Assembly (NCBI GenBank): GCA_003561835.1
Contig: PWVN01000137.1
Location: forward strand, 1 to 15,297
DNA length: 15,297 nt
From: Syntrophomonadaceae bacterium
GTDB lineage: Bacteria > Bacillota > Dethiobacteria > PWVN01
Reading direction: 5' to 3'
Part shown: piece by piece, positions 1 through 6,401 of the stretch
Layout: each line of letters starts with the position of its first letter
Numbering within the stretch: position 1 is the stretch's first letter
Made by a program: the position numbers and the translations under genes
Notes under the pieces: generated by a model
Told to the model about the DNA's origin: nothing
The model's input: only the letters and a program-made list of their open reading frames with translations
The model's database searches: none

Positions 1-1
1 C

Positions 2-514
2 CTAAGGACACTCTCCGGCGCCAGGTATTGTCCGACCTGTATTGATTTTTAACCAGTGACATGGTTTTCTCTCAATAAACTCTTTCTCGATATGTTCCAG
101 AATGATACGCTGACCGGGAAATACGAGTGCTTCCCTGGCCTCTTCCACGGTAAACCAGTGATAATCGCTGTGTTCCTCATTAAGTTTAACCTTTTGCTGC
201 TCCGTTATTAAGCCCACAAATACGGGAGCCACCCAGATCCATTCATGCTCCGCCTGATAAAACTGTTCAAAAATGTCCGCTGAATACAAGGTGGACGGAA
301 CCAGGTTTGTTTCTTCCCTGATCTCTCGTAAGACGGTCTGCCAGGCTTTTTCGCCTTCCTCAATCTTACCGGCCACAAAACACCATGCGCCTTCATAGGA
401 GTCTGCCCTTTTAATCAGCAAAACCTTGTACCCCTCATCTGCCTTCTTTAATAAAACTGCAGTTGCTCCGCGGCAGTAAAAGGTCATAAAGTCGGGATCT
501 CTTCTGTTCTCCAT
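2..514 (-). CDS. Nudix hydrolase, NudB/dATP pyrophosphatase-like
   Basis: A 170-residue Nudix-fold pyrophosphohydrolase; it probably cleaves a nucleoside triphosphate or another nucleoside diphosphate-X substrate in the cytoplasm. The Nudix box GX5EX7REUXEEX(G/N)U is intact: it starts at GKIEEGE, about residue 49, and ends in REIREETNL. Asn replaces the usual last Gly, as in some dihydroneopterin-triphosphate/dATP pyrophosphatases. The length fits a single-domain Nudix protein with no fusion. I chose the ATG at 514 because a GGGGGGAAAGAA Shine-Dalgarno site lies directly before it; an in-frame upstream ATG at 538 has no site. The gene ends in TAG at the window edge, so downstream partners are not visible. 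A perfect -10 box (TATAAT) lies about 33 bases upstream. The substrate cannot be told from sequence. Confidence 0.9.
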   Translation of the reverse strand: MENRRDPDFMTFYCRGATAVLLKKADEGYKVLLIKRADSYEGAWCFVAGKIEEGEKAWQTVLREIREETNLVPSTLYSADIFEQFYQAEHEWIWVAPVFVGLITEQQKVKLNEEHSDYHWFTVEEAREALVFPGQRIILEHIEKEFIERKPCHWLKINTGRTIPGAGECP

Positions 515-546
515 TTCTTTCCCCCCAGAAAATATCAAACATCGGC

Positions 547-552
547 ATTATA
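547..552 (-). promoter_or_regulatory. Candidate -10 box for the Nudix gene
   Basis: On the minus strand this reads TATAAT, about 33 bases before the Nudix start codon. It gives a leader of roughly 25 nt that contains the G-rich ribosome site. No good -35 hexamer is seen at 16-18 bases, so activity is uncertain. If real, it separates the Nudix gene from the DUF5050 gene upstream. Confidence 0.4.
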
Positions 553-590
553 CTGGGTTACTTATGTCCTCTATCTCGGCATATTGCGGG

Positions 591-1667
591 TTAAAGCCCA
601 ACCCTGCCCTGCAGCCCGGCGCTTTCCCCCTGCAGCGAAATCCAGTATGCTTCCTCATCTTCCGCCACATAGAAAAGCTTGTCCCCCAGAATGTTAAAAA
701 CCCGGGTTCGGGTTTCGGTGATCCGGTTCCGTCCCGTACCGTCACTGAGAACCCGGTAAATCTTCCGCCCGTCATCCCCGTTTATATAGTAAATCCCGCC
801 GCTTCCCACCAGGATATTACAGGAATCATCGTGGTTTAACCGGGTGCCCTTCGTGCCGTCGGTCTTCACCCTGTGCAGAGAGCCTCTTTTTCCTGCCTGC
901 TTTCTGTAATAGGCCCACTCTCCCACAACACTGATGCAGCGGGCCTGGTCTTCACTGATCCGTTTACTGCCCCTTCCATTTATCTTCATCCTGTAAAGGC
1001 CGTCATCTTTGCCGTAATAAACCCACCGGTTAAGGACACAGGCATCCATACCCACATTCTTTTTGAGCAAAGCTTTCTTCCGCCCGTCTACCCGTATCCG
1101 GTAAAGGTGATATTCACCGGCTTCGCCCTGGAAGCTGGTGTAGTATGCCCATTCCCCCATTACCTGGACACACAGGGTATTGTGGTCGTTTAACCGGGTT
1201 TCTTCACTGCCGTCGGTTTTGACCTTGTAGAGATATCGTTCTGGATGCAGCAGCGAGTCCCCTTCCAGGGATATCTCCCCGGGTACGGCGCTGTAATAGA
1301 CCCAGTCACCCAGTACATTGATATACCTGGGTTTTATGGTGCTGCTCAGGAAAGTTCCCCTGGGGTCCGCAATCCTTTTTTTGCAGAGGGTATGGCCGCT
1401 TTCATTACTGCTGAAATAGACCCACCCCCCGCTTTGGGCAAACCGCCCCTGGTTCACGATGTTGCCTGCCGTATTCCCTCTCTTCACCACCTTCGCCTTC
1501 CTTTCCATTTGGACGTAGATGATTCCAAGAAGGGGCAACAAAACTGCCCAGAAGACGATCATGGTCTTCCCGAAAGTCCAGCCGGTTCGCTGCCACGCCT
1601 CTATGAATTCTATCGGTACCACCTTCAATCCTTTATCTGGCTGCCCTATCCCTCCCGTTACGTGCAT
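591..1667 (-). CDS. Membrane-anchored DUF5050-type beta-propeller protein
   Basis: A protein of up to 358 residues of unknown function. One hydrophobic helix (about residues 35-53, with the run MIVFWAVLLPLLGIIYV) follows a short N-terminal tail. After it come about six degenerate repeats of roughly 40-50 residues. Each has a W(V/A)YY or IYY/FYV strand followed by a (L/Y)(Y/H)(R/K)(V/I/M)xxxG segment (for example DWVYY then LYKVKTDG; EWAYY then LYRIRVDG; RWVYY then LYRMKING). This is the pattern of DUF5050 (LRP1-like) beta-propellers, so I expect an extracytoplasmic propeller held by one anchor. The start is uncertain: ATG 1667 directly follows a hairpin that would form the entire leader, whereas GTG 1622 has AAAGGA six bases upstream and keeps the helix. 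Ligand and role are unknown. Confidence 0.75.
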   Translation of the reverse strand: MHVTGGIGQPDKGLKVVPIEFIEAWQRTGWTFGKTMIVFWAVLLPLLGIIYVQMERKAKVVKRGNTAGNIVNQGRFAQSGGWVYFSSNESGHTLCKKRIADPRGTFLSSTIKPRYINVLGDWVYYSAVPGEISLEGDSLLHPERYLYKVKTDGSEETRLNDHNTLCVQVMGEWAYYTSFQGEAGEYHLYRIRVDGRKKALLKKNVGMDACVLNRWVYYGKDDGLYRMKINGRGSKRISEDQARCISVVGEWAYYRKQAGKRGSLHRVKTDGTKGTRLNHDDSCNILVGSGGIYYINGDDGRKIYRVLSDGTGRNRITETRTRVFNILGDKLFYVAEDEEAYWISLQGESAGLQGRVGL

Positions 1668-1688
1668 CAGGAAGGCTGTGGCTTCCTG
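1668..1688 (-). repeat. Inverted repeat abutting the DUF5050 start
   Basis: A 7-bp perfect inverted repeat (CAGGAAG / CTTCCTG, loop of 7) ends exactly one base before the upstream ATG at 1667. It begins about where transcription from the predicted promoter would start. It may be a 5' stabilising hairpin, and it argues for translation starting further downstream. Confidence 0.45.
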
Positions 1689-1694
1689 TCTATT

Positions 1695-1723
1695 ATTGTA
1701 AGGATTGATAGGATATTTTTCAA
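1695..1723 (-). promoter_or_regulatory. Sigma-A type promoter of the DUF5050 gene
   Basis: On the minus strand: TTGAAA (1723-1718), a 17-base spacer, then TACAAT (1700-1695). Each hexamer has one mismatch to consensus. Predicted transcription start is near 1688. Confidence 0.65.
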
Positions 1724-1745
1724 GTCAAGCATTCTAAATTTTTTG

Positions 1746-1928
1746 TAAAATGTGATACGAAGTTCCAGTCAAAAATTCAAGCACCACTTAAGGTGCCTGG
1801 ATACAAGGTTCTCGTTAAGCCCTGGTTCTTAATGAGGTTATCAGTCCAAACCCTCCCAACAGGGAAAATATCAGGCCGATCACTCTGTAGTTGGTGCTTT
1901 AGCCGCCTGTGCAATATATCACATTTTA
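1746..1928. repeat. 183-bp non-coding element with 12-bp terminal inverted repeats
   Basis: Perfect 12-bp inverted repeats, TAAAATGTGATA (1746-1757) and TATCACATTTTA (1917-1928), bound a stretch with no credible gene. A second inverted pair, AAGCACCA (1779-1786) and TGGTGCTT (1892-1899), lies inside the ends. There are internal hairpins at 1781-1796 (GCACC/GGTGC) and 1811-1836 (CTCGTTAAG/CTTAATGAG, one G-T pair). Each end terminates in TA, as would a Tc1/mariner or IS630-type miniature element, but I see no longer target duplication. It lies between the DUF3795 stop and the DUF5050 promoter. It may instead be a local structured RNA or a chance repeat. This accounts for most of the gene-free stretch 1668-1940. 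Confidence 0.4.
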
Positions 1929-1940
1929 TATGACATTTTG

Positions 1941-2237
1941 TCAATCATTATGTTTCCTCTCGGAACCCCTGGACTCCCGTTCCTGTCGCTGGCGGGCTTT
2001 CCAGCGGAGCCACCGGACATCCAGGACCGTGGCCTTCTCCCGGGTCATGACCTCCTCACAGGGGAACCGGTCACAGTGACCGCAAAAGGAGATCCCTTTG
2101 GAATCCACACAATCGAAGGTAAAGCAGTCCCCCCTGCTGTGGGCTTTCCTGCAGCCCGAACAGATCCCTTCAGCGTAATCCGGACAGCTGCCGCAGTAAA
2201 AACCACATTTTCCGATCAGTTCCAACACCTCTTTCAC
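1941..2237 (-). CDS. DUF3795-type cysteine-rich small protein
   Basis: A 98-residue protein with ten cysteines in its first 60 residues. They are arranged as CGFYCGSC, CSGC, CFTFDC and CGHC...C, the layout of DUF3795 proteins, which are thought to bind metal. The C-terminal third is highly charged (about residues 65-98, rich in Arg, Glu and Lys) and unlike the Cys domain. The start is GTG 2237, preceded by AAAGGAGG about 11 bases upstream. It has its own extended -10 promoter upstream and is not tightly coupled to neighbours. No function is established for the family; an iron-sulfur or zinc site is only inferred. Confidence 0.8.
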   Translation of the reverse strand: MKEVLELIGKCGFYCGSCPDYAEGICSGCRKAHSRGDCFTFDCVDSKGISFCGHCDRFPCEEVMTREKATVLDVRWLRWKARQRQERESRGSERKHND

Positions 2238-2305
2238 TGAAACTCTTCCTCCTTTGTCCGGTGAACCATCTAATACACAATGGTCCGCCCTGTCATTCTG
2301 ACTCG

Positions 2306-2314
2306 ATTATATCA
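2306..2314 (-). promoter_or_regulatory. Extended -10 promoter of the DUF3795 gene
   Basis: The minus strand reads TGATATAAT, a TGn-TATAAT extended -10. No clear -35 is seen, which extended -10 promoters often lack. The predicted start near 2299 leaves a leader of about 60 nt. Confidence 0.55.
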
Positions 2315-2349
2315 TGTCCGCCGGGAGAGGGATGTACTTTGACTTTGAG

Positions 2350-2390
2350 AAAAAAAATAACCGGTGCGCCAAAAGGCATGGCACCAGTTA
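2350..2390 (-). terminator. Intrinsic terminator of the PAS-protein gene
   Basis: On the minus strand a hairpin (TAACTGGTG...CACCGGTTA with an inner GCC-TTTT-GGC) is followed by eight T residues. It lies about 40 bases after the stop codon of the PAS gene and before the DUF3795 promoter. Confidence 0.85.
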
Positions 2391-2428
2391 CACGGTAACG
2401 GTAATGGAAGAGGCCGGATATAAAGTCC

Positions 2429-2926
2429 CTACGTCTCGTCCAGGAAGTCTTCCCGGGATATCCCCAGGGCATGTCTCAAACTATCCATCCGACTTCTCTG
2501 CCGGGTGATGTCATAAAGGGCGCCGGATATCTGCGGGTTCTCTTCGGCAGGGGTCGGCAGGACCTGGCCGATATCCCGGATCCAGCGGATCTCGCCATCC
2601 CTGTGCACAATCCGGTATTCCAGGTCGAACATGTGCTTCTCTTTCCCTTTAAACTTCTCATCTTCCAGCAAAAAGAGATGCAGGTCCTCGGGGTGCACAA
2701 CCCGATCCCAGGTGATCTTGCCCTCCCTGAACTCCTCCTCGGTGTAGCCGGTTATGTCCCGGATGGTTCCTCCAAAAAAGGTCGGCTGATAGTTTCGCAG
2801 ATCCGACTGGTAGGCGGTCCCCTGGTAGTTCTCCGGCTGCAGCTCAGCCTGGTATGGAACGGCGCGGTTTTTGAAGAGAAGGTTTTGTATCCATTTCAGA
2901 AGACTTGTGAGCATATCCCGTACCAC
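2429..2926 (-). CDS. Stand-alone PAS (PAS_3 fold) domain protein
   Basis: A protein of 161-165 residues with one PAS domain (about 45-145) and no output domain. The typical PAS_3 core is visible: FFGGTIRDITGYTEEEF, then HPED, then YRIVHRDGEIRWIRD, and a final ALYDITRQR. The N-terminal 40 residues start with an amphipathic helix (LTSLLKWIQNLLF) that could bind membrane or a partner. No kinase, GGDEF, HTH or other effector follows; the next gene is separated by a terminator. The start is either GTG 2926 or ATG 2914. The promoter lies so close that the leader would be only about 5-20 nt. Ligand (haem, flavin, none) and partner are unknown; it may be a sensor acting in trans. Confidence 0.85.
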   Translation of the reverse strand: MVRDMLTSLLKWIQNLLFKNRAVPYQAELQPENYQGTAYQSDLRNYQPTFFGGTIRDITGYTEEEFREGKITWDRVVHPEDLHLFLLEDEKFKGKEKHMFDLEYRIVHRDGEIRWIRDIGQVLPTPAEENPQISGALYDITRQRSRMDSLRHALGISREDFLDET

Positions 2927-2937
2927 CGTTTCTTTTC

Positions 2938-2966
2938 ATTATATATCGAAAAGAATTCTATATCAA
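2938..2966 (-). promoter_or_regulatory. Near-consensus sigma-A promoter of the PAS gene
   Basis: On the minus strand: TTGATA (2966-2961), a 17-base spacer, then TATAAT (2943-2938). Transcription should start near 2931, leaving almost no leader before GTG 2926 and about 17 nt before ATG 2914. Confidence 0.8.
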
Positions 2967-3012
2967 TCCTATAGGTTATCTCGTAGGTGCCCCAGTCTAC
3001 CCTCATTATAAC

Positions 3013-3054
3013 GAAGGAGCCCCCGGCTGGCAATCGGGGGCTCCTTCTTTTTTT
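3013..3054. terminator. Strong hairpin downstream of glucan phosphorylase
   Basis: A perfect 13-bp stem (GAAGGAGCCCCCG / CGGGGGCTCCTTC, loop of 9) lies just after the phosphorylase stop. On the plus strand it is followed by seven T residues, so the canonical intrinsic terminator faces plus. On the minus strand, in which the gene runs, it is preceded by the matching A-run and followed only by TTATAAT. It probably works for the gene as a bidirectional terminator or 3' stabiliser. Confidence 0.75.
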
Positions 3055-3072
3055 GGCTGGAACAGTATCCTG

Positions 3073-4755
3073 CTACTTCTGGTATTCGGGTTCCAGGAAA
3101 CAGATATGTTCCCGCGGCCGGGGCCGGGCCCGCTGGTACATGACATTGTAGTATTCCAGGACCATTCTGCTGGAGGAGAACTGCCAGTGGGACATGTCGA
3201 TGCTGGCATACATGATGTTGGTCCAGGAGCGCCGGTCCCCGTAATAGGTGGGCATGACCTCTTCCTGCAAAATCCGGTAAAGGGCCAGCAGGTCCCTCCT
3301 GTTTCTCTCCATTTCGTCCCCCTCATCGGTGGAATGCTGGTCGATGAGCCAGCCGCTGATGCCGTGCTGGGGGCCCTCGGCCACCCAGCCGTCCACCACA
3401 CTCAAGTTCAAAACGCCGTTCATGGCAGCCTTCATGCCCGATGTGCCGCTGGCCTCCAGGGGCCGGACGGGATTGTTCAGCCAGACATCGCAGCCCTTCA
3501 CCATGCGCTGGGCGATGGCCATATCGTAATTCTCCAGGAAGACCACGTTTCCCGGGTAGCGCCTTTCCATCTGCACCAGGTTGCAGATGATGTTCTTCCC
3601 CAGATGGTCATTGGGGTGGGCCTTGCCGGAGAAGAGGAGCTGGAGCTTCCCTTCTCTCATAAGGCTTTCGATGATGTCGGTGCTGCGAAAGATGAGGTCG
3701 CTGCGCTTGTAGGGGGCTGCCCGCCGGGCAAAACCGATCAGCAGGCAGTCTTCCCGCAGGCGGACCCCCTTCTTCTTCTGGATGAAGTTCAGCAAATCCT
3801 TCTTCAGCTCCTGGTGCGGTTCCCAAAGGTCAGCGCCCTTCTCGAAGGCTTCGCGGATTTTTTTATCCTGCCAGGTACGCACGTGGACGCCGTTGGTGAT
3901 GGAAATGATGGGGTGCTCACCGCAAATCTCGCACCACATTTCCCGGGTCGTCTGGCCGTGAAGCTTGGAGACAGCGTTGGTGATGTTGGACAGCCTCATG
4001 GCCGCGATGGTCATGTTGAAGGGGTCCTCCCCGATCTGCCGCATCTCCTGGTAGGACAGGCCGTTGTAGGCCCCGATTTTCTCCAGCAGGTCGTGGTCGT
4101 GCTTTTCATTGCCTGCCTCTACGGGGGTGTGGGTGGTGAAGACGATATGATTTCGCACCCTGTCCCAGGCCTCGGCAAAGGTGAGCTGTTCCCGGTCCAT
4201 CTGTTTCTTGATGAGTTCGATACCCGCCAAAACGGCATGCCCTTCATTGAATTGGTACAATTCCGGATCTTCGCCCAGGGCCTTCAGGGCCCGTACCCCT
4301 CCGATTCCCAGAATTATTTCCTGGGCAATACGGATATCCGTCTTGCTCTCGTAGAGCTTGCTGGTTATCCAGGCATGGGGGGAACCGGGGTACCCGGCAT
4401 CCAAAAGGTACAGGGGCACATTGTCATACTGGTCTGCCAGGTATACCCTGAGGGCCACCTCCTGGTTCCATACCCTCACGTTGACCCGCACACCGGTATC
4501 CTTGAGAAAGTCAAAGTCGAACCGGGGGTACCTGTCATAGGGATACCCGTCGTCACCGATATACTGTTCCGTGTAATCCTGCCGCCACAGGATGCCGACC
4601 CCCACCAGGGGCATTTTCATATCCCGGGCTGCCTTGAGGAAATCCCCGGCCAATATCCCCAGGCCTCCCGCATAGATGGGAAGCCCCGGGTGCAGGCCAA
4701 ACTCCATGGAAAAGTAGGCAACTTTCGGCTGACTGCTGTTTTCCTTCATGCTCAT
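3073..4755 (-). CDS. glgP: Alpha-glucan (glycogen/maltodextrin) phosphorylase, short form
   Basis: A 560-residue GT35 family phosphorylase releasing glucose-1-phosphate from alpha-1,4-glucans with a PLP cofactor. It starts at the motif VAYFSMEFGLHPGLPIYAGG and holds ELYQFNEGHAV, the segment THTPVEAGNE, NGVHVRTW, GFARRAAPYKR and the PLP-lysine site EASGTSGMKAAMNG (Lys near 442). The length and N-terminus match the short alpha-glucan phosphorylases that lack the DUF3417 domain of the ~850-residue relatives and lack the allosteric regions of classical phosphorylases. ATG 4755 or ATG 4749 is the likely start; TTG 4764 is also possible. The SD-like GGAAGGTGG (4795-4787) is separated from the start by a hairpin. 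A stand-alone glucan-binding module sits 1.3 kb away, supporting a storage-glucan role. Confidence 0.93.
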   Translation of the reverse strand: MSMKENSSQPKVAYFSMEFGLHPGLPIYAGGLGILAGDFLKAARDMKMPLVGVGILWRQDYTEQYIGDDGYPYDRYPRFDFDFLKDTGVRVNVRVWNQEVALRVYLADQYDNVPLYLLDAGYPGSPHAWITSKLYESKTDIRIAQEIILGIGGVRALKALGEDPELYQFNEGHAVLAGIELIKKQMDREQLTFAEAWDRVRNHIVFTTHTPVEAGNEKHDHDLLEKIGAYNGLSYQEMRQIGEDPFNMTIAAMRLSNITNAVSKLHGQTTREMWCEICGEHPIISITNGVHVRTWQDKKIREAFEKGADLWEPHQELKKDLLNFIQKKKGVRLREDCLLIGFARRAAPYKRSDLIFRSTDIIESLMREGKLQLLFSGKAHPNDHLGKNIICNLVQMERRYPGNVVFLENYDMAIAQRMVKGCDVWLNNPVRPLEASGTSGMKAAMNGVLNLSVVDGWVAEGPQHGISGWLIDQHSTDEGDEMERNRRDLLALYRILQEEVMPTYYGDRRSWTNIMYASIDMSHWQFSSSRMVLEYYNVMYQRARPRPREHICFLEPEYQK

Positions 4756-4762
4756 AGCTTGC

Positions 4763-4795
4763 AAAAGCCCGCAGGCTTTTTTTTCACCACCTTCC
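4763..4795 (-). promoter_or_regulatory. SD plus hairpin in the glgP leader
   Basis: The minus strand has GGAAGGTGG at 4795-4787, then a perfect 7-bp hairpin AAAAGCC-TGCG-GGCTTTT at 4780-4763, then the ATG codons at 4755 and 4749. Linear spacing from SD to start (about 31 nt) is too long for ordinary initiation. Folding the hairpin shortens it to about 13 nt. On the plus strand the same hairpin runs into eight T residues and resembles a terminator. Confidence 0.4.
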
Positions 4796-4852
4796 GGATG
4801 CTCTCTTTATTTTGCAATTAAGTCCCTTATCTTATGCAGGCAAAGGGCAGAC

Positions 4853-4877
4853 AAAAAAACCTCCCAAAAAGGAGGTC
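4853..4877 (-). terminator. Intrinsic terminator of the D-amino acid aminotransferase gene
   Basis: On the minus strand: ACCTCC-TTTTTG-GGAGGT followed by a run of seven T residues (the last stem base included). It is about 70 bases beyond the aminotransferase stop and upstream of glgP, so the two genes are likely separate transcripts. Confidence 0.85.
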
Positions 4878-4948
4878 TTTCTGCTCCGTGCCCGTTACAG
4901 TTTTTTGGCCGTAGAGGCCGCGTCAATCCCGATTGTCTTAAGAGCAGC

Positions 4949-5818
4949 TCAGGCCTGACCCCTGGCGAAGGCCTGGAAGGCTTCCTTCAGGGCGCGGGTC
5001 AGGGGGCCCGGCTTGCCGCTGCCGATGGGTGTATCGTACAGGGTGGAAACGGGGACAATATCCAGCCGGGAGCTGGTGATGAACAACTCGTCGGCTTTGT
5101 AGAGCTTCTCCCTGGGAATAAACTCGAAGTGGACCGAATACCCAGCCCGGGAGGCCAGCTGCACCACCGTGTGGCTGGTAACCCCCGGCAGGATCCACTC
5201 TCCGGCAGGGGTGGTATAGATCCTGCCGTCGAAGACGGCAAAGACGCTGCTGCTGGAGCCCTCGGTGACCCCGAAATCCCGGTAGAAGATGGCCTCATAG
5301 GCCCCCTCCCTCACGGCCTTTTCCTTGGCCAGGATGTTGGGCAGCAGGTTCAGGGACTTTATATCACAGCGGGTCCAGCGCTGGTCCGGCAGCAGGATGG
5401 CCTTGACGCCGTCAACCATGAACTCCGGGGGTTCCGGTTCCAGCTCCCGGACGATGATAAAGAAACTGGGCTTCACGACCCTGGGGAAATGGTGGGTCCT
5501 GGGCATATTGAGGCCCCGGGTCGCCTGGATGTAGATCCCCGCCTGCTTCGCCCCGCATTTTTCCAGGAGCTCCCCGACGATGTCTTTAATCTCTGGCCCG
5601 GTGTAGGGGAGTTCAAGGTCGATGGCTTTTGCGCTGTTCTTCAGCCGCTGCAGGTGCTCCTCCATCTGAAAGGGTATTCCATCCACGTAGCAGCGGGCAA
5701 ATTCGTAGATCCCGTCGCCAAAGAGCATACCCCGGTCCTCGATGTGGAGATAGGCCTTTTCCACCGTGGTATAGTCACCGTTGATAAAGGTGTTCACGTC
5801 TCCCATGAGCGTCATCAT
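4949..5818 (-). CDS. dat: D-amino acid aminotransferase (class IV PLP aminotransferase)
   Basis: A 289-residue fold-type IV transaminase, best read as D-alanine/D-amino acid aminotransferase, which interconverts D-alanine and 2-oxoglutarate with D-glutamate and pyruvate for peptidoglycan precursors. Visible motifs: EDRGMLFGDGIYE, ATRGLNMPRTHHFP (Arg107 and His109 match the Arg-x-His pair that binds substrate carboxylate in Bacillus DAAT), RWTRCDIKSLNLLPN with PLP-lysine Lys154, and VTEGSSSSVF. The Arg-x-His pair and CDIKSLNLL favour D-AAT over branched-chain aminotransferase or aminodeoxychorismate lyase. The open frame extends to an ATG at 5929. The family N-terminus and the AGAGGAAGGG ribosome site point to ATG 5818 or 5815. 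It is divergent from the CBM25 gene and has its own terminator. Confidence 0.88.
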   Translation of the reverse strand: MMTLMGDVNTFINGDYTTVEKAYLHIEDRGMLFGDGIYEFARCYVDGIPFQMEEHLQRLKNSAKAIDLELPYTGPEIKDIVGELLEKCGAKQAGIYIQATRGLNMPRTHHFPRVVKPSFFIIVRELEPEPPEFMVDGVKAILLPDQRWTRCDIKSLNLLPNILAKEKAVREGAYEAIFYRDFGVTEGSSSSVFAVFDGRIYTTPAGEWILPGVTSHTVVQLASRAGYSVHFEFIPREKLYKADELFITSSRLDIVPVSTLYDTPIGSGKPGPLTRALKEAFQAFARGQA

Positions 5819-5945
5819 CCCTTCCTCTTCTCTGTCCTTACCGTCAGTGGGCCCACAATATAGTATGTTTTCTCTGCCGCAGAAAAATTTCCTGCCGGGC
5901 GGGGGGATTTCCCGGGGATATTTCTTCACCAGATATTACCAGAGT

Positions 5946-5951
5946 TATAAT
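5946..5951 (+). promoter_or_regulatory. Candidate -10 box for the CBM25 gene
   Basis: A perfect TATAAT 53 bases before the start codon. Only a weak -35 (TTCTTC) is present about 18 bases upstream, so this is a partial promoter match in the divergent intergenic region. Confidence 0.45.
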
Positions 5952-6004
5952 CTTCGAGTAGAAGCAAAATAGCAGTGAAGAATTTAAATCAGGAGGCGAA
6001 TTCC

Positions 6005-6313
6005 ATGCATCATGAGCGGGTGAAAGTACAGCCCAGGAAGGTGAAAAAAGGCGAGCAGGTGCAGATTCAGTACCAGGGTCTCTTGAGCAAGAGCGGGGCC
6101 CCCGAAGTCTGGTGCCACTACGGTTACGACGGCTGGAGCAACAAGGCCACCGTCCCCATGCAGCGTCAAAGGGATGGCTCCTTTGCCTGCAAGGTCCCGG
6201 CAGAAGGCCAGACAGAAATCAATTTTTGCTTCAAGGACGCTGTGGACAACTGGGATGACAACAGCGGGCTGAACTGGAACTGCGAAATCGTAAGCCGCGG
6301 ACTGCTTTTTTAA
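6005..6313 (+). CDS. Stand-alone starch/glycogen-binding module (CBM25-like)
   Basis: A 102-residue protein made of one carbohydrate-binding module. The core motifs of family 25 starch-binding domains are present: WCHYGYDGWSN near residue 37 and NFCFKDAVDNWDDNSGLNW near residues 75-93, including the aromatic residues that stack on glucans. There is no signal peptide and no catalytic domain, so it is probably cytoplasmic. ATG 6005 is chosen because AGGAGG lies at 5991-5996, eight bases upstream; an earlier in-frame ATG at 5975 has no such site. Family CBM25 modules normally sit in amylases. A free-standing copy near glgP suggests a glycogen-associated adaptor, which is an inference. Confidence 0.85.
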   Translation: MHHERVKVQPRKVKKGEQVQIQYQGLLSKSGAPEVWCHYGYDGWSNKATVPMQRQRDGSFACKVPAEGQTEINFCFKDAVDNWDDNSGLNWNCEIVSRGLLF

Positions 6314-6384
6314 AGGGGGCTTTGGCCCTCTTACCCTTCTTATATATACCTTTCCCTCTATACTATACCGGGAGGGGTTTTTTT
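6313..6384 (+). terminator. Tandem hairpins after the CBM25 gene
   Basis: An 8-bp stem (AAGGGGGC-TTTG-GCCCTCTT, one G-T pair) overlaps the stop codon at 6313-6332. A second weaker stem (CCCTC 6354-6358 / GAGGG 6372-6376) is followed by T7 at 6378-6384. Together they look like the end of the CBM25 transcript, although the second stem is short with a 13-base loop. Confidence 0.5.
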
Positions 6385-6401
6385 GTTATGATAAAGAAAA
6401 A

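Noticed and set aside
3106..4821. 571-codon open frame on the plus strand opposite glgP
   Set aside because: It is the complementary frame of a GC-biased gene; the protein is low-complexity in Gly, Val, His and Asp, has no family motifs, and no SD is evident. The sense-strand glgP has clear catalytic motifs.
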